DNA from: Bifidobacteriaceae bacterium
Lineage (GTDB): Bacteria; Actinomycetota; Actinomycetes; Actinomycetales; WQXJ01
DNA: 12,985 nucleotides
Direction: 5' to 3'
Assembly: GCA_031278075.1 (NCBI GenBank)
Contig: JAITLE010000006.1
Location: forward strand, 1-12,985
Both the position numbers and the translations under genes were made by a program. Of the stretch, positions 5,491-12,944 are shown piece after piece. How positions within the stretch are numbered: the stretch's first letter is position 1; each line of letters begins with the position of its first letter. The notes below the pieces were generated by a model that was not told the origin of the DNA, did not search any database, and saw only the letters and a program-made list of their open reading frames with translations.

Positions 5491-8163
5491 TCAGGCTAGC
5501 GCGATCGGCTCGCCCGCCGTCCGGTCAGCGGCCTGAGCTGCGAGAGCCCTGACCACACCGGCCCGCCCCTCGGTCACGAGGCGGCGCAGCGGGGGCAGGT
5601 CTTCGCCGAGTTCGGCCAGGAAGGCGTCGGTCGCGCCCAGCACGTCCTGGCCCGGCAGGTCCGCCACAGCGCTCGGGTACATGCCCCCCGCCACAGTCGC
5701 CGCGATCTGCGGCGTCCGCGTGCGCCAGATGCGCGGCAGCGCCGCGAAATACGGCTCCACGAACGGGACCAAGAGAGCGGCGTCCTTGACGCGCCCCCAA
5801 CCTGCGACTATCGCCCGCTGGGTGGCGTTAGGCGTGGCCGGATCCTCGACCGCCCGGAGCCACGCCGCAGCTTTCGCCTCCGGCTCCGGCAGCGCGGCCC
5901 GCAGCCCCGCGGCCCGCTCAAACCCGGCGTTGGTCCGGTCTTTGGCGAGTTGCTCGTCGATTCGTTCCTCGCCCGCCCGTCCCGCCGCGACCAACCCGGC
6001 GAGCAGGTCCCAACTGAGATCCACGTCCAGGGTCAGCCCGGTGAGCGACCGCGAACCTCGGGCCAGCTCGTCCAACCGGTCGAGTTGGCTGGGCGCGGTC
6101 GCGTGCCGAGCGTACGCGCGCACCAGTTGTAGCTGGGTGTCGCCGCCGGGCGCCGCCTCGACCGCGAGTTCCCAGAGCCGCTCGGCCGCCCGCTCGGACG
6201 CCGCCACACGAAACTCCGGCGCCGTGTAGGACTCGAGCGCCACGCCCAACTGCGCGAGCAGCTTCTGCATACCCGTCGAGATGGTCTCGTGAGCCACCCA
6301 GCGCAGCAGGTGGTCGGCGAAGACCCGCGCGCCCAGCTCGGCATCGCGCGTCATGTCCCACAAGACGCCCCAGACGACAGCGCGGGCCAGCGGGTCGTCG
6401 ATCAGGCCGACGTTCGCCGCCGCCGTCGCGAGGGACCGCTCGTCGAGGCGCGCCTTCGCATACGCCAGGTCGCGGTCGTTGACCAGCACCAGGTCCGCGG
6501 GCGCGAGCCGCGGCAGCGGCGTCAGCGCCCCCGCCAGGTCCACTTCCTTGTGCCAGGCGCGCGTCAGCGGCCCGTCGCCAAGGTTGTAGCCGCCCAGCCC
6601 GATCCGTTGCGCGCGCCACGTCGGCTCGCTCGTGCCGGTTTGGGCGAGCCCCGCGACGATGACGTCGGCGCCGGTTCCGCTCGCGGGGTCCGGGTCCGCT
6701 TGGGCGCTCGCCGGCCAGCTGGGCTGGGTCGTGGCGGGCGCGGCTGGGAGCGACCGGTCGGGACCGTGCGCTGGGGCGGCCGAAACGGCGGCGACGGTGT
6801 TGACGCCCGTCGTGCGGAGCCACTGCTCAGCCCAAGTGTCGAGATCGCGGCCGGAGGCGGTCGCCAATTCCGCGAGGAGGTCGGCCAGGCGCGTGTTGCC
6901 CCACGCGTGCTTCGCGAAATAACTCCGCAGGCCGGCGAGGAAGGCGTCCTGGCCCACCCACGCGACCAACTGGCGCAAAACGGACGCGCCTTTGGCGTAA
7001 GTGATCCCGTCGAAATTGTTGTGGACATCCGCGACGGAGTCGATGCGGGCCAACACCGGATGAGTGGTCGGGAGCTGGTCCTGGTGGTAGGCCCAGAGTT
7101 TCTCGGACCAGGCGAAGGTGGCCCATGCCCCTTTCCATCGGGTGGCTTCGGCGACAGCGAGGTGGGAGATGAATTCCGCGAACGACTCGTTCAACCAGAG
7201 ATCGTCCCACCAGCGCATCGTCACCAGATCGCCGAACCACATGTGCGCCAGCTCGTGAAGAATGGTCACCGCGCGCCGCTCCACCATAGCCTCGACCGGT
7301 TTCGAACGGAAAACGTAGTTCTCGGTGATCGTCACGAGACCTGCGTTCTCCATGGCGCCGAAGTTGTATTCCGGGCAGAACACCTGGTCGTATTTCGCGA
7401 AGGGGAAGGGGCAGGCGAAGGCGGGCTCGTAAAACCCGAAGCCGCGTTTTGTGATGTCGAAGATCTGGTCCGGGTCGAGGTGCGGGGCCAAAGACCGGCG
7501 CGCGTACAGTCCCAGGGGCACTGCCCGGCCGGCGGTGGACACCACCTCGTCGCGCCACTCCTCATATGGGCCGGCGGCGATCGCGGTGAGATAGGAGGAC
7601 AGGCGCAGCGTGGGCTCGAACCGGTGGGTGACACTTTGGCGGCCCGGCAGTTCGGCGACTGGCGTGGGCGGGGCGGCCAAGGGTTGGTTGGACAAGACCC
7701 GCCAGCCGGTGGGCGCTGTGACGTGGAACTCATAGGTCCCCTTGATGTCTGGTTGTTCGAATACGGCGAAGACACGGCAGGCGTCGGCGGGCTCGAACTG
7801 GGTGTAGAGGTAGGTCTCGCCGTCGACCGGGTCCTTGAAGCGGTGGAGGCCCTCGCCGGTGTGTGAGTAGGCGCAGCGTGCCTCGACGATCAGAGTGTTG
7901 TCCGCGTCAAGGCTGCTGAGGGTGATCCGGTCGTCACCGACCACTTGGCTCAGAGCCAGGACGCGCCCATTCAGGGTGACGCTGATGACCTCGCCGGCGA
8001 CCAGGTCGACGAACGTGTCCGCGCCCACTTGACGGGACTCGAAGCGGATGGTGGTCCGGGAGCCGAACAGGGGCGCGTCGCCGGCCAGGTCGAGTTCGAT
8101 CAGATAAGCGGGATTGGCGATGAGCGCCGCGCGTTGGGCGGCCTCGCTTAGCGTCAGGTTCAC
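5491..8163 (-). CDS. pepN: Aminopeptidase N, M1 family
   Basis: This 890-residue zinc aminopeptidase removes N-terminal residues from peptides in the cytosol; there is no signal peptide. The N-terminal beta domain (1-190) is followed by the exopeptidase motif GAMEN (269-273). The zinc site is HELAH (303-307) plus Glu326 in LWLNES (H303, H307, E326), and Tyr389 (ITYAKG) is the likely transition-state tyrosine. An ERAP1-like helical C-terminal domain covers about 555-875. Between the catalytic and C-terminal regions, residues 461-500 form a Pro/Ala/Ser-rich insert in a spot where relatives usually continue straight into a beta-sandwich domain. GTG 8163 gives MNLTLSEAAQRAALI, which fits actinobacterial PepN. 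No Shine-Dalgarno is visible, but a -35/-10 pair ends 6 nt upstream, so the message may be leaderless. mscS follows 5 nt downstream, probably in the same operon. Confidence 0.93.
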   Translation of the reverse strand: MNLTLSEAAQRAALIANPAYLIELDLAGDAPLFGSRTTIRFESRQVGADTFVDLVAGEVISVTLNGRVLALSQVVGDDRITLSSLDADNTLIVEARCAYSHTGEGLHRFKDPVDGETYLYTQFEPADACRVFAVFEQPDIKGTYEFHVTAPTGWRVLSNQPLAAPPTPVAELPGRQSVTHRFEPTLRLSSYLTAIAAGPYEEWRDEVVSTAGRAVPLGLYARRSLAPHLDPDQIFDITKRGFGFYEPAFACPFPFAKYDQVFCPEYNFGAMENAGLVTITENYVFRSKPVEAMVERRAVTILHELAHMWFGDLVTMRWWDDLWLNESFAEFISHLAVAEATRWKGAWATFAWSEKLWAYHQDQLPTTHPVLARIDSVADVHNNFDGITYAKGASVLRQLVAWVGQDAFLAGLRSYFAKHAWGNTRLADLLAELATASGRDLDTWAEQWLRTTGVNTVAAVSAAPAHGPDRSLPAAPATTQPSWPASAQADPDPASGTGADVIVAGLAQTGTSEPTWRAQRIGLGGYNLGDGPLTRAWHKEVDLAGALTPLPRLAPADLVLVNDRDLAYAKARLDERSLATAAANVGLIDDPLARAVVWGVLWDMTRDAELGARVFADHLLRWVAHETISTGMQKLLAQLGVALESYTAPEFRVAASERAAERLWELAVEAAPGGDTQLQLVRAYARHATAPSQLDRLDELARGSRSLTGLTLDVDLSWDLLAGLVAAGRAGEERIDEQLAKDRTNAGFERAAGLRAALPEPEAKAAAWLRAVEDPATPNATQRAIVAGWGRVKDAALLVPFVEPYFAALPRIWRTRTPQIAATVAGGMYPSAVADLPGQDVLGATDAFLAELGEDLPPLRRLVTEGRAGVVRALAAQAADRTAGEPIALA
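6664..6783 (-). other. Low-complexity Pro/Ala insert in PepN
   Basis: Codons 461-500 encode a run rich in Pro, Ala, Ser, Thr and Asp with no hydrophobic core. The flanking sequence (TTGVNTV before, TWRAQRIGLGGYNLGDG after) is normal PepN, so this is an in-frame expansion of an interdomain linker. Confidence 0.55.
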
Positions 8164-8199
8164 TCGGGAATTGTCGCACCGTCAGCCCGGTCTCCCCAA
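8164..8199 (-). promoter_or_regulatory. Candidate pepN promoter (-35 TTGGGG, -10 GACAAT)
   Basis: On the minus strand TTGGGG (8199-8194) and GACAAT (8175-8170) are 18 nt apart, and GACAAT ends 6 nt before the GTG start of pepN. Five of six -10 bases fit TAtaaT-like promoters at the key positions (xAxxxT). The layout predicts a leaderless pepN transcript. Confidence 0.5.
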
Positions 8200-8209
8200 C
8201 CCCTGGCGG

Positions 8210-8226
8210 GGCCCGGCGACCGGGCC
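8210..8226 (-). terminator. GC hairpin between the Pro-rich gene and pepN
   Basis: GGCCCGG, a 3-nt loop and CCGGGCC form a perfect 7-bp stem 24 nt past the stop of the 8250-9032 gene. It lies just upstream of the pepN -35. There is no T-tract. It probably separates the two transcription units. Confidence 0.5.
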
Positions 8227-8249
8227 GACGGATGGGACGTTAGCGGGGG

Positions 8250-9032
8250 TCAGTTGGTGCGCGGCGCCGCCGAAGCGCGCGTGTTGGCTGGCCGCGAAGG
8301 AGCCTGGTCACGCTCCGGCGGGGCCTGGGGCTGTCGCGATGGTTCCGTGTCGCCGCCCCGCGGTGGCGCTTCAGGCCTTTCGGGCGCCTGAGGCGCCTGA
8401 GGCGCTTGGGGAGCCTGGGGCGCTTGGGGCGCTTGGGGCGACTCTGGCGCCTCCGGCGGTAGCAGCGGTGTCAACACGTCGGGTGAGGGTGAAGGCGAAG
8501 GGGAAGGGGACGGGGAAGGCGAGGTGCTGTTCGGTCCGATCAGCGGGACGCGACGGTCGCAGCCGTTTAGAGCGAAGAACGTGGCGAGCGCCGCGCCGCA
8601 GGCGATCAGAGCGGCCACAGCCGCGATCCAGATGGCGGTCTTCGACCGGCGCCGGCTCGCATGGCGGTGATCATCGCCCGCCGCGGGCGGCGGCTGGGAC
8701 CACTGACGCTGCTGCCTGGAGCGAGGTGTGCCGGGCGTCGCCCCTGTCGGCGCGCCCGAGGGTTGGGCGAATGGTGTCACTGCGGGCGCCCAGGGCGGCG
8801 CGCCCGGCGGCATGCCGGTTGGAGCGACCAGCGGTGTGCCCGGTGGCGCGATGCGCGGGACTCCGGCCGACGCCACGGGCGGCGTGGCGTCCGGGACGCC
8901 GGGCGGCACGCGGCGTGAGACGCGCCACGGCGCGCCCCGCGGTCTGCCCAACGGGTCGCCCGGCGTCCCGTCCGCGCCGCCCTGTTCGGGCCAGTTGTCT
9001 TGCCATTCGCGTGGCGGTGGTCCTCCGGTCAT
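8250..9032 (-). CDS. Proline-rich single-span membrane protein of unknown function
   Basis: I do not recognise a family for this 260-residue protein. Residues 1-115 are a Pro/Gly/Ala/Thr-rich, presumably disordered cytoplasmic region. A basic cluster RHASRRRSK (123-131) precedes one transmembrane helix (about 132-156, TAIWIAAVAALIACGAALA). By the positive-inside rule, the N-terminus is inside and about 100 residues face out. The outer part begins with Ser-Pro repeated seven times (171-184), then Pro-Gln-Ala repeated six times (199-216), then a Pro/Arg-rich end. Cys145 in the helix and Cys158 after it are the only cysteines. The ATG at 9032 has an ideal Shine-Dalgarno, AGGAGG (9043-9038), 5 nt upstream, so it is very likely translated. 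Ser-Pro tracts in actinobacterial exported proteins are often cell-wall spacers or mannosylation sites; that reading is inference. Confidence 0.75.
   Translation of the reverse strand: MTGGPPPREWQDNWPEQGGADGTPGDPLGRPRGAPWRVSRRVPPGVPDATPPVASAGVPRIAPPGTPLVAPTGMPPGAPPWAPAVTPFAQPSGAPTGATPGTPRSRQQRQWSQPPPAAGDDHRHASRRRSKTAIWIAAVAALIACGAALATFFALNGCDRRVPLIGPNSTSPSPSPSPSPSPSPDVLTPLLPPEAPESPQAPQAPQAPQAPQAPQAPERPEAPPRGGDTEPSRQPQAPPERDQAPSRPANTRASAAPRTN
8385..8438 (-). repeat. (Pro-Gln-Ala)x6 coding repeat
   Basis: Six 9-bp units encode PQA at residues 199-216 of the Pro-rich membrane protein. Codons vary among CCC/CCT, CAA/CAG and GCG/GCT. On the plus strand this reads as repeated GGCGCYTGRGG-like motifs. 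Confidence 0.85.
8481..8522 (-). repeat. (Ser-Pro)x7 coding repeat over a G-rich plus strand
   Basis: Seven Ser-Pro pairs are encoded on the minus strand. The plus (template) strand is almost pure purine, with five runs of three or four G (GGG TGA GGG ... GGGG AA GGGG AC GGGG). It is therefore able to form a G-quadruplex in the template of this gene. Confidence 0.8.
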
Positions 9033-9313
9033 CGTCGCCTCCTAGTGACGCTGGAAAAACGGTCGCGATCAAGCGTGCGCGCAATCACCAGCGCCCGCTG
9101 GGACACTCCGGAATTGTCCAAATCGGACCCGCGCGGAGCCCCGCCACCGTGCCACGCCCCGCCCCCACCTTGCTGGGCTGTCACCACCCCGCCGTGCCCG
9201 CCGCATCCCGCCGCCACCGCGCCACGCCCCGCCGCCACCTTACCGGGCCCCGCAGGGCCCGCCGCCACCTCGCCGCGCGCCGCAGTCGGGCTGAGGCGGA
9301 CGGCATCGTCCAT
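9033..9313. other. 281-bp gap with a 30-bp imperfect direct repeat
   Basis: No convincing gene is present. A small minus frame beginning directly after the DUF218 stop translates only to Gly/Ala repeats. A 30-bp segment (starting CGCCACCG, ending CCACCTT) occurs at 9142-9171 and 9212-9241 with two mismatches. An imperfect 19-bp palindrome with GGACA/TGTCC arms lies at 9101-9119, about 70 bp upstream of the Pro-rich gene, and could be an operator. I saw no clear -10 for that gene. Confidence 0.5.
9244..9261 (-). terminator. GC hairpin after the DUF218 gene
   Basis: CGGGCCC, a CGCA loop (plus-strand reading) and GGGCCCG form a perfect 7-bp stem about 53 bp past the DUF218 stop. There is no T-tract. 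It is a candidate terminator only. Confidence 0.35.
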
Positions 9314-10117
9314 CTACGACTGGTCTGGCGTCTCGATCAAAGCGGGCGCCCGACCCGGCGTCAGGTCCACTTTGTCCCCCAGGAAAGTCGGCTTGGGTTT
9401 GATCAGGGCGTAACCGAAATCCTTGACCCGGGCGAGCGTCTCCCGCAGGTCGCGGCCGCGCTGCCCAGAGGAATGGCTGGCGGCGGCCACGCCATAGGCG
9501 TCGAGGCCCAAGGCCCGGGCGTCATGCAACGCGCGCGGCAGGTGGTAGCTCTGGGTCACCACCAGGATGCGCTTGGCTGAGAACACGTCCCGCGCGCGGT
9601 ACATGGTCTCGTAGGTCGAGAACCCCGCATAGTCGAGGTAGACGTCGCCTGCGGGGACGCTGAGCGAGACCGCCTGGCGGTGCATCGCGGCGAGCTCGTT
9701 GTACTCGGCCCGCGAGTTGTCCCCCGAGGCGAGCAGGACCGGCGCCGCCCCAGCGTGGTAGAGCGCCGCCGCTGTGTCCATGCGCGACGCGAGCATCGGC
9801 GTGGGACGGCCGTCGGCGGTGATCCCAGCGCCGAGCACCAGGATCGCGTCGAACGGTTCTTCTCCCGCCAACCGCGCCGCGTCCTCCACGCTCACGGTCC
9901 GGGATGTGGCGGCCCGGGTCATCGTGAAATTGATCGCCGCGGTTCCCACAAGCGTCAAGACGACCAGCGCGGCCGCCGCGATCAGCGACCACCGGGTGAT
10001 CCGCCGCCCACGCCCGGGTGGACGGCGCCGTCCATTCCCGCCAGCATGTGTTCCCGCTTGAGCGGTCCGCGGCGGCTCGACCACCCGATCCAGGGCCGAC
10101 TCCTTCGCTTCTTCCAT
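9314..10117 (-). CDS. DUF218/SanA-like (YdcF-type) membrane protein
   Basis: The 267-residue protein has a basic cytoplasmic N-terminus (GRRRPPGRGRRITR, 29-42), one transmembrane anchor (about 43-64) and a DUF218 domain outside the membrane. The DUF218 hallmarks are present in order: AILVLGAG (91-98), RMDTAAALY (112-120), LLASGDN (128-134), an acidic EYNE (138-141), LDYAGFSTYETMYRA (161-175), ILVVTQSYHLPRAL (184-197) and LGLDAYGV (203-210). SanA and relatives affect envelope barrier properties and vancomycin sensitivity in enterobacteria; their biochemical activity is not well defined. I chose ATG 10117 and not a GTG 63 nt upstream because a TAnnnT hexamer (10130-10125) lies 7 nt before this ATG. 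The residues gained upstream are also Ala/Arg-rich filler. The gene appears to have its own promoter. Confidence 0.85.
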   Translation of the reverse strand: MEEAKESALDRVVEPPRTAQAGTHAGGNGRRRPPGRGRRITRWSLIAAAALVVLTLVGTAAINFTMTRAATSRTVSVEDAARLAGEEPFDAILVLGAGITADGRPTPMLASRMDTAAALYHAGAAPVLLASGDNSRAEYNELAAMHRQAVSLSVPAGDVYLDYAGFSTYETMYRARDVFSAKRILVVTQSYHLPRALHDARALGLDAYGVAAASHSSGQRGRDLRETLARVKDFGYALIKPKPTFLGDKVDLTPGRAPALIETPDQS

Positions 10118-10130
10118 CCGCACGATGCTA
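10118..10130 (-). promoter_or_regulatory. Candidate leaderless promoter of the DUF218 gene
   Basis: On the minus strand TAGCAT (10130-10125) fits TAnnnT and ends 7 nt before the ATG at 10117. No Shine-Dalgarno precedes the ATG and no clear -35 is visible. Confidence 0.45.
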
Positions 10131-10196
10131 CCGGCGGCCGCCCGCACCGGTGGCGACGCGCGCGGCGCGGCACGAACCACACCCGCCGCTGCCGGG

Positions 10197-10213
10197 TCGA
10201 GGCTTAGCCTCGA
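10197..10213. terminator. Perfect 7-bp hairpin TCGAGGC-TTA-GCCTCGA
   Basis: A perfect inverted repeat with a 3-nt loop lies between rpiB and the DUF218 gene, about 80 bp upstream of the latter. It overlaps the left arm of the larger inverted repeat. It could terminate read-through from rpiB, although no T-tract follows. Confidence 0.4.
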
Positions 10214-10371
10214 TCCACCGATCCTCGCCTACTGCGCCGCCCCAGCCAGGCACGCTGGACGCCCCTGACCAGCTCAACAGGCCGCCGGCCTGCCATCGCC
10301 GCCCAGGAACGCCCATCGCACCCGTCTAGTGCTGCTCGCTACGGCGATCATCGGTGGATCGAGGCTTAGCC
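10201..10371. repeat. 29-bp inverted repeat flanking 113 bp, one arm covering the rpiB stop
   Basis: The left arm (10201-10229) and right arm (10343-10371) are inverted copies matching at 26 of 29 positions by my alignment. The longest block has 21 of 22 matching. The right arm contains the last Gly codon and TAA stop of rpiB. The enclosed DNA has no gene; it holds a further hairpin, CAGGCCGCCGGCCTG (10278-10292). This could be a small palindromic intergenic element or a long-range terminator stem. Confidence 0.7.
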
Positions 10372-10818
10372 ACGCGGCGGCAGGCGATCGTCGAGCATGT
10401 CGATTCGGCGCTGGTGGCGCTCATCCCCCGAGAAGGGTTCGGCGACAAACGCGTCGATGATCGCGCGAGCCTCGGCCGTGGTGTGCTCCCGCGCCCCCAG
10501 ACCGGCCACATTCGCGTCGTTGTGCTGGCGCGACAGCCGCGCGGTGCGCGGCGACCAGACCAACGCCGATCGGATGCCGCGGACCTTGTTCGCCGCGATC
10601 TGTTCCCCGTTGCCGGAGCCGCCGATCACCACGCCCAAGGAGCCCTTGTCAGCGGCCACCGCCTCGGCGCAAGCGAAACAGAACGGCGGGTAATCGTCCA
10701 TCGGGTCGTATTCGAAGGCGCCGTGGTCGACCACATCGTGGCCCGACGCCCTGAGGTGCTCCTCTAGAGCGCGTTTCAACTCAAATCCGGCATGGTCGGA
10801 GGCGATGTGGATACGCAT
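10366..10818 (-). CDS. rpiB: Ribose-5-phosphate isomerase B
   Basis: The 150-residue enzyme interconverts ribose 5-phosphate and ribulose 5-phosphate in the non-oxidative pentose phosphate pathway. Substrate-binding D8-H9 lie in ASDHAGFELK. The anion-hole loop is GGSGNGEQIAANK (66-78), with Glu72 as the likely catalytic base. This is the actinobacterial form: Mycobacterium uses a Glu, while E. coli RpiB uses a Cys. His99 (RQHND), Arg110 (GAR) and the C-terminal RHQRRIDML (134-142) fit the phosphate-binding and ring-opening residues of the family. The length is normal. A TAnnnT hexamer ends 6 nt before the ATG and no Shine-Dalgarno is seen, so the message may be leaderless. The gene is divergent from the M13 peptidase. 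Confidence 0.93.
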   Translation of the reverse strand: MRIHIASDHAGFELKRALEEHLRASGHDVVDHGAFEYDPMDDYPPFCFACAEAVAADKGSLGVVIGGSGNGEQIAANKVRGIRSALVWSPRTARLSRQHNDANVAGLGAREHTTAEARAIIDAFVAEPFSGDERHQRRIDMLDDRLPPRG

Positions 10819-10830
10819 CCGCCCATCCTA
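10819..10830 (-). promoter_or_regulatory. Candidate leaderless promoter of rpiB
   Basis: On the minus strand TAGGAT (10830-10825) is followed by 6 nt (GGGCGG) and the ATG at 10818. The GGGCGG directly abuts the ATG, so it is too close to act as a Shine-Dalgarno. No clear -35 is present. Confidence 0.5.
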
Positions 10831-10928
10831 CGGGCGGGACTCTGGGACCCGCCGTGCCCCGGGACAGCCACATGGCCGGCCACTTGGCGCCGGGCCGGCC
10901 GCGCCACGGATCGCTGACGCCCGGGCGC

Positions 10929-10945
10929 TATAAGGTGGGGCAATG
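10929..10945 (+). promoter_or_regulatory. Candidate leaderless promoter of the M13 peptidase gene
   Basis: TATAAGGT (10929-10936) includes TAAGGT (10931-10936), a TAnnnT hexamer ending 6 nt before the ATG at 10943. The GGTGGGG between them could alternatively act as a weak Shine-Dalgarno. A 10-bp palindrome TGGCCGGCCA (10873-10882) lies farther upstream in the shared divergent region. Confidence 0.5.
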
Positions 10946-12934
10946 ACAAATTCGGGCATCGCGCGGACGCATTTCGATCCGACATCGCGGCCGCAAGATG
11001 ATCTGTTCCGCCATGTCAACGGCCGCTGGCTGGACACATTCGAGATCCCGCCCGACCGCGGCTCCGACGGCGCCTTCCGCGAGCTGCATGATCGAGCGGA
11101 GGAACAGGTCAAGGAGATCATCGCGGACCAGGACGCCGACAGCCTGGTTGGCGCGCTCTACGCCTCGTTCATGGACGCCGACCGCGTCGAGGCCCTCGGC
11201 CTGGCCCCCATCCTCCCCGAGCTGCAAGCCGTCGAGGAGGCGAGCGGCGCCGCAGCGCTCGCGACAGCGCTCGGCGGCCTCAGCCGCGTCGGGGTCGGCG
11301 GCGTGCTCGGGCTGTACGTGGACACCGACCCCGCCTATCCGAGCCGCTACGCGCTTCACTTGCACCAGGACGGGCTCGGCCTCCCCGATGAGGCTTATTA
11401 CCGCGAAGACCAGCACGCCAAGGTCCGCGACGCCTACCGTGCGCACATCGCGCGCATGTTCTCCCTCGTGGCAGACGCCTTGCACGATGCCGACCGGCTC
11501 AGTCTCCTGTTCACCTCGCCCGGCGATGTGTCGGAGCGGGTTTACGCGCTAGAAGCACGCCTCGCCGCCGCCCACTGGGACGTGGTCCGCGACCGGGACG
11601 CCACCGCGACCTACAACCCCTTCGACTTCGCGGGGCTGCGCGCGCTCGCGCCGGGCTTCGACTGGGAGGAGTGGCTCACCGCGTTGTCTGGCCCCGTGGG
11701 CGACTCAGTCGACTGGGACCACCTGGTCGTCATGGAGCCGTCGTTCGTCCAGGAGCTGGCGGTCGCGTGGCGGGACGTGCCGCTCGCGGACTGGAAGCTG
11801 TGGGCGCTGTGGCGCGTCATCGGGACCCGGTCGGGGTTGCTGCCGGACGCGATCGTGCAAGCGTCGTTCGACTTCTACGGACGTGTGCTGAACGGGAGCG
11901 AACAACTGCGCGAGCGGTGGAAGCGCGGGGTGGCGCTGGTGGACGGCTCCCTGGGGGAGGCGGTCGGGCGGATCTATGTGGAACGGCATTTCCCGCCGGA
12001 GCACAAGGAACGGATGGTGCGGCTGGTCGGGGACCTGGTGGAGGCGTATCGCCAGTCGATCGGCCAGCTGGACTGGCTGGGACCGGAGACTAAACAACGG
12101 GCGCTGGAAAAACTCGAGCAGTTCACGCCGAAGATCGGCTACCCGGACAAATGGCGCGACTATTCGGCGCTGCGGCTGCGCGCGGACGACCTGGTGGGCA
12201 ACGCGCGCGCCGCCGCGGCTTTCGAGACGGACCGGGAACTGCGCAAACTATCCGGGCCGGTGGACCGCGACGAGTGGTTCATGAACCCTCAGACCGTCAA
12301 CGCCTATTACAACCCGGGCATGAACGAGATCGTGTTCCCCGCCGCGATCCTCCAGCCGCCGTTCTTCGACGCGGACGCAGAGGACGCCGCCAACTACGGG
12401 GGCATCGGCGGTGTGATCGGGCATGAGATCGGGCACGGGTTCGACGACCAAGGCTCGAAATACGACGGTGAGGGGCGGTTGGCCGATTGGTGGACAGACG
12501 CGGACCGGGCCGCTTTCGAGGAGCGCACCAAGGCTCTCATCGCGCAATACGACGCCTTCGCGTTGGACCTGCCAGACGGGCCGCGCCATGTCAACGGCGC
12601 CCTGACTATCGGGGAGAACATCGGGGACTTGGGCGGGCTCGCGATCGCGTGGTCGGCTTATCGGATAGCGCTGGGCCGCGCCGGCCTTGGCGAGGGACCC
12701 GTGGTCGACGGCATGACCGCCGCTGAGCGGTTCTTCTACGGCTGGGCGCAGTGTTGGCGGCAGAAATCCCGTCCGGAGCAGGAGGCCACCTTGCTGGCGA
12801 TCGATCCGCATTCGCCGGCGCGGTTCCGGTGCAACGGAGTGGTTTCGAACCTGGACGCCTTTTATGAGGCTTTTGGGGTCGCCGAGGGCGACGCGTTGCA
12901 CCTGCCGCAGAGTCAGCGGGTCACCATTTGGTGA
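10943..12934 (+). CDS. pepO: M13 family zinc endopeptidase (PepO/neprilysin type)
   Basis: This 663-residue protein is a full-length M13 peptidase. The substrate-binding motif NAYYNP is at 453-458. The zinc site is HEIGH (494-498: H494, E495, H498) plus Glu558 in GENIGDLGG, with Asp562 completing the ExxxD motif. DPHSPARFRCNG (621-632) carries the His equivalent to neprilysin His711 and a conserved Arg, and the C-terminus VTIW resembles the family ending in aromatic Trp. The N-terminal M13 domain (about 10-390) is present with the usual DDLFRHVNGRW opening. There is no signal peptide or membrane anchor, so it should be a cytosolic endopeptidase acting on oligopeptides. Together with PepN it could degrade peptides to amino acids. 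The ATG at 10943 fits the family N-terminus. The symbol is by family resemblance only. Confidence 0.92.
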   Translation: MTNSGIARTHFDPTSRPQDDLFRHVNGRWLDTFEIPPDRGSDGAFRELHDRAEEQVKEIIADQDADSLVGALYASFMDADRVEALGLAPILPELQAVEEASGAAALATALGGLSRVGVGGVLGLYVDTDPAYPSRYALHLHQDGLGLPDEAYYREDQHAKVRDAYRAHIARMFSLVADALHDADRLSLLFTSPGDVSERVYALEARLAAAHWDVVRDRDATATYNPFDFAGLRALAPGFDWEEWLTALSGPVGDSVDWDHLVVMEPSFVQELAVAWRDVPLADWKLWALWRVIGTRSGLLPDAIVQASFDFYGRVLNGSEQLRERWKRGVALVDGSLGEAVGRIYVERHFPPEHKERMVRLVGDLVEAYRQSIGQLDWLGPETKQRALEKLEQFTPKIGYPDKWRDYSALRLRADDLVGNARAAAAFETDRELRKLSGPVDRDEWFMNPQTVNAYYNPGMNEIVFPAAILQPPFFDADAEDAANYGGIGGVIGHEIGHGFDDQGSKYDGEGRLADWWTDADRAAFEERTKALIAQYDAFALDLPDGPRHVNGALTIGENIGDLGGLAIAWSAYRIALGRAGLGEGPVVDGMTAAERFFYGWAQCWRQKSRPEQEATLLAIDPHSPARFRCNGVVSNLDAFYEAFGVAEGDALHLPQSQRVTIW

Positions 12935-12944
12935 GACGCCGCGC

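Noticed and set aside
6289..7866. 525-residue plus-strand open frame opposite pepN
   Set aside because: It lies wholly antisense to the intact pepN gene and its translation is Arg/Gly/Val-rich with no domain. It is a shadow caused by high-GC third positions.
9029..9313. 94-residue Gly/Ala minus-strand open frame directly after the DUF218 stop
   Set aside because: It has no Shine-Dalgarno, the translation is just the repeat (VAAG units), and it overlaps the strong ribosome binding site of the next gene. I keep it as non-coding.
8114..9580. 488-residue plus-strand open frame across pepN start, the Pro-rich gene and the DUF218 end
   Set aside because: It covers three minus-strand genes and two gaps. 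The product is Arg/Ala/Pro filler without a ribosome binding site.
10118..10180. GTG 10180 as the start of the DUF218 gene
   Set aside because: The extra 21 residues are Ala/Arg/Pro filler, and the candidate -10 hexamer lies between the two starts, which favours ATG 10117.
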